A stretch of 64,000 nt of DNA, taken from Myxococcales bacterium (lineage in GTDB: Bacteria > Myxococcota_A > Polyangia > Polyangiales > JADJMO01). Every line of letters starts with the position of its first letter. Position 1 is the first letter of the stretch. The stretch lies in the NCBI GenBank assembly GCA_016709545.1, contig JADJMO010000004.1, positions 372,001-436,000 on the forward strand. The letters run 5' to 3'. Position numbers and translations under genes: made by a program. Below, one piece after another: positions 62,341 through 64,000 of the stretch. The notes under the pieces are model-generated. The model saw only the letters and a list, made by a program, of their open reading frames with translations. It made no database searches and was not told the DNA's origin.

Positions 62341-63473
62341 ATGATCTCACGCAGCTTCCCTCGCGCCGGTATGTCCGCGGTTCTCGCGATCACCTTCGCA
62401 GCATCCACGGTGCCTTCGGTCGCGTTCGCCCAGGCGAAGGCGCCCGCGAAGCCCGCCGCTGCCGCGAAGCCCGCTGCACCCGCGGCCAAGCCCGCCGCGG
62501 CGCCCGCCAAGCCCAAGCCGAACGACAAGAAGGCGGCCGGTGCCGCGTTCAAGGCCGGCAAGGACGCCTTCGACAAGAAGGAGTGGGCCAAGGCCAAGGA
62601 GCAGTTCTCGATCGCCGAGGAGACCCTCCCGGCCGCCGCCGCCGAGTACTACCTCGGTCGCTGCGAAGAAGAGCTCGGCAACGGCGCCGAAGCCGTGAAG
62701 TGGTTCGACAAGGCCCTCGGCGGCAAGCTCAAGGACGACCAGGCGGCCGACGCCAAGTCCCGCACCGAGGCCCTCAAGAAGAAGCCGGTCAAGGTCAAGG
62801 TCACGAGCGATCCCTCGGGCGCGACCATCCTCGTCGACGGCAAGGCCCTCACCGAGAAGACCCCGGCCGACATCGAGCTCCCCCGGGCTCGCACAAGATC
62901 ACCGTCCAGGCCGCCGGCAAGAAGGACAACGAGCAGACCGTCGAGGTCGCCGCGTTCACGCCCGCCTCGGTCGACGCCAAGCTCGAGGCCGCGCCCGCCG
63001 CCGGCCCCGCGGAGGATCCCTTCGCGAAGAAGCCCGAGGTCAAGCCGGAGGAGACGAAGCCGGCCGAGACCCCGAAGACCGTCACCATCCAGCCCAAGGA
63101 CTACACCTGGGTCTACGTCACCGGCGGTCTCGCGATCGTGGGCCTCGGCGTCGGCACCGTGTTCGGTCTGCAGGCCATGAGCCAGAAGTCGAAGTTCGAC
63201 GACGAGGTCGCCGCGGGCAACCGCGCTGGCGCGACCGACGCGCGCGACAAGGGCACCCGCAACGCCCTCATCAGCGACATGGGCTTCGGCATCGGCATCA
63301 CCCTCGCGGTGACCTGCGCGGTGCTCTACTTCACGAGCCCCGACGACGGGAAGGCCGAGGAGAAGAAGGCCGCCAAGTCCACCACCACCTGGACCATCGC
63401 CCCGGTCATCGGCACGACGCCGAACGGCAAGGGCGTCTCCACCGCGGGCGCGGCTGCCCTCATTCGCTTCTGA
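62341..63473 (+). pseudogene. PEGA-domain and TPR exported protein, frameshifted near 62882
   Basis: ATG at 62341 has AAGGAGAGAG upstream. A signal peptide (to about 31, VAFAQA) is followed by an Ala/Pro/Lys linker, a TPR-like region (AAFKAGKDAFDKKEWAKAKE, YYLGRCEEELGN) and a PEGA domain (VKVTSDPSGATILVDGKAL). In the PEGA domain DIELP should continue PGSHKITVQAAGKK. The DNA has five C in CTCCCCCGGG where six are needed, and the frame shifts. The second frame runs intact to 63473 with two hydrophobic segments (TGGLAIVGLGVGTVFGL, GIGITLAVTCAVLYF). One missing C restores a protein of about 378 residues. Confidence 0.85.
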
Positions 63474-63488
63474 TCGTCGAGAGGATCC

Positions 63489-63941
63489 ATGCGCAACGCT
63501 TCCCATGCACGCTTGCTTCGTACCGCTCTGCTCCTCGGCTTCGCCGGGGCGGCAGTGACGCTCGGTTGTTCGCTCATCGTCGATTACGACGAGTCGAAGA
63601 TCCCCTCTGACGACACGGGTGTCGTGACCGAGACCGGTGTCGTCGACACCGGCACGGACACCGGCACGCCCACCGACGCGGGCGACCCCGGCACGCCCAC
63701 CGACGCGGGCGACACCGGCACGCCGACGGACGGTGGCGACACCGGCACCCCGGACGCGACCGACACGGGCTCGCCGACCGACACCGGTTCGACGGACACG
63801 GGTCCCGCGGATACTGGTCCTGCGGATACTGGTCCTGCGGATACTGGCCCGGCCGACACGGGTCCTGCGGATACCGGCCCAGCCGACACGGGCACCGCGG
63901 ATTCGGGCAGCGCCGACACCAGCGACGCAGCGGGCGACTGA
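63489..63941 (+). CDS. Lipoprotein made mostly of Asp-Thr-Gly repeats
   Basis: 150 aa. GAGAGGA precedes the ATG. The signal peptide ends AAVTLGC (Cys27, lipobox), then SLIVDYDESKIPSDD, then about 105 residues of D-T-G and A-D-T-G-P repeats to the end. The repeat region has no folded domain, so the protein is a lipid-anchored, acidic, flexible chain. The same type of linker joins the lipobox to the chitinase domain at 1.5 kb. Here no domain follows, so this may be a truncated form or a spacer protein. It lies 15 bases after the PEGA gene. Confidence 0.72.
   Translation: MRNASHARLLRTALLLGFAGAAVTLGCSLIVDYDESKIPSDDTGVVTETGVVDTGTDTGTPTDAGDPGTPTDAGDTGTPTDGGDTGTPDATDTGSPTDTGSTDTGPADTGPADTGPADTGPADTGPADTGPADTGTADSGSADTSDAAGD
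63807..63851 (+). repeat. Tandem 15-base repeat within the Asp-Thr-Gly region
   Basis: Two exact copies of GCGGATACTGGTCCT (63807-63821, 63822-63836) and a third diverged at the end (63837-63851), each coding Ala-Asp-Thr-Gly-Pro. Flanking units use different codons for the same residues, so these copies arose recently. Confidence 0.8.
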
Positions 63942-63952
63942 CCCAACAGGGA

Positions 63953-63983
63953 GCGACCTCCAGCGCCACGGCCTGGAGGTCGC
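63953..63983 (+). terminator. Terminator hairpin after the Asp-Thr-Gly lipoprotein gene
   Basis: A perfect 11-bp stem (63953-63963 with 63973-63983) with a 9-base loop lies 12 bases after the stop codon and is followed by a pyrimidine-rich stretch (ATCTCTCTGATTCTC). Confidence 0.75.
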
Positions 63984-64000
63984 ATCTCTCTGATTCTCAC

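Noticed and set aside
63618..63920. CRISPR-like appearance of regular short repeats
   Set aside because: The units are coding (Asp-Thr-Gly), variable in codons, without spacers or cas genes.

Overview
The window is a high-G+C chromosomal segment with no rRNA, tRNA, CRISPR array or insertion sequence that I can recognise. The gene content points to a Myxococcota bacterium, probably of the Polyangia group (inference). The signs are a GltJ/AgmX-type gliding-motility protein, a PilZ protein with a c-di-GMP hydrolase nearby, many lipoproteins with Asp-Thr-Gly or Ala/Thr linkers, several secreted RCC1-repeat and FG-GAP lipoproteins, MopE-type metal-binding-motif proteins, a eukaryote-like Ser/Thr kinase with beta-propeller and TPR regions, and an NtrC-type enhancer-binding regulator.

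Layout. 1-2.4 kb: fragment of an Rpn-like protein, a METTL25-like methyltransferase and a lipid-anchored GH19 chitinase. 2.4-7.2 kb (minus strand): short-Q-loop bd oxidase (cydAB), then a folding-themed run of two FKBPs, a Cys-rich lipoprotein, a TerB-like protein and a J-domain protein. 7.2-11 kb: LysR regulator, siroheme-type dehydrogenase, PHP phosphoesterase and RCC1 lipoprotein. 11-19.3 kb: GAF-HD-GYP phosphodiesterase, two exported proteins, GltJ-like protein, MshEN-REC-TPR protein and PilZ protein, a possible c-di-GMP/motility neighbourhood. 19.3-25 kb: small exported proteins, an NtrC regulator and a coupled membrane protein-asparaginase-trmD run. 25-31 kb: DnaK, glycosyltransferase, large lipoprotein and a frameshifted mutY. 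31-38.4 kb: QEGLA peptidase, MscS channel fused to a cyclic-nucleotide-binding domain, ASPIC/UnbV lipoprotein and a frameshifted RCC1 lipoprotein. 38.4-45.4 kb: TonB-C-like lipoprotein, histidine kinase/response regulator pair, RNase E/G with a very large insertion, dtd and a 21-cysteine repeat protein. 45.7-57.6 kb: beta-decarboxylating dehydrogenase, beta-barrel protein, RCC1 lipoprotein, two tandem MopE-type lipoproteins, Ser/Thr kinase and an exported SOD-like protein. 57.6-61.3 kb (minus strand): the housekeeping block prs-rplY-pth-rpsF-rpsR-rplI, ending at a strong bidirectional terminator. 61.4-64 kb: membrane protein, frameshifted PEGA-domain protein and an Asp-Thr-Gly lipoprotein.

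Genome style. Seven gene pairs overlap by exactly GTGA, so a GTG start sits inside the upstream TGA, and two more overlap as TGATG; translational coupling looks routine. Many genes that begin transcription units have a TANNNT hexamer 6-10 bases before the start codon and usually no Shine-Dalgarno sequence, which suggests leaderless transcripts. Genes with longer leaders, and the ribosomal genes, carry good Shine-Dalgarno sequences.

Four genes (mutY, an RCC1 gene, rplY and the PEGA gene) each contain one net indel at a short run of identical bases. Because rplY is expected to be needed, sequencing error is at least as likely as real gene loss. No single obvious new defence or mobile system is present. 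The most unusual items are the 21-Cys repeat protein, the insertion inside the S1 domain of RNase E/G, the SOD-like protein with an unclear metal site, the MscS-CNBD fusion and the leaderless-promoter pattern.
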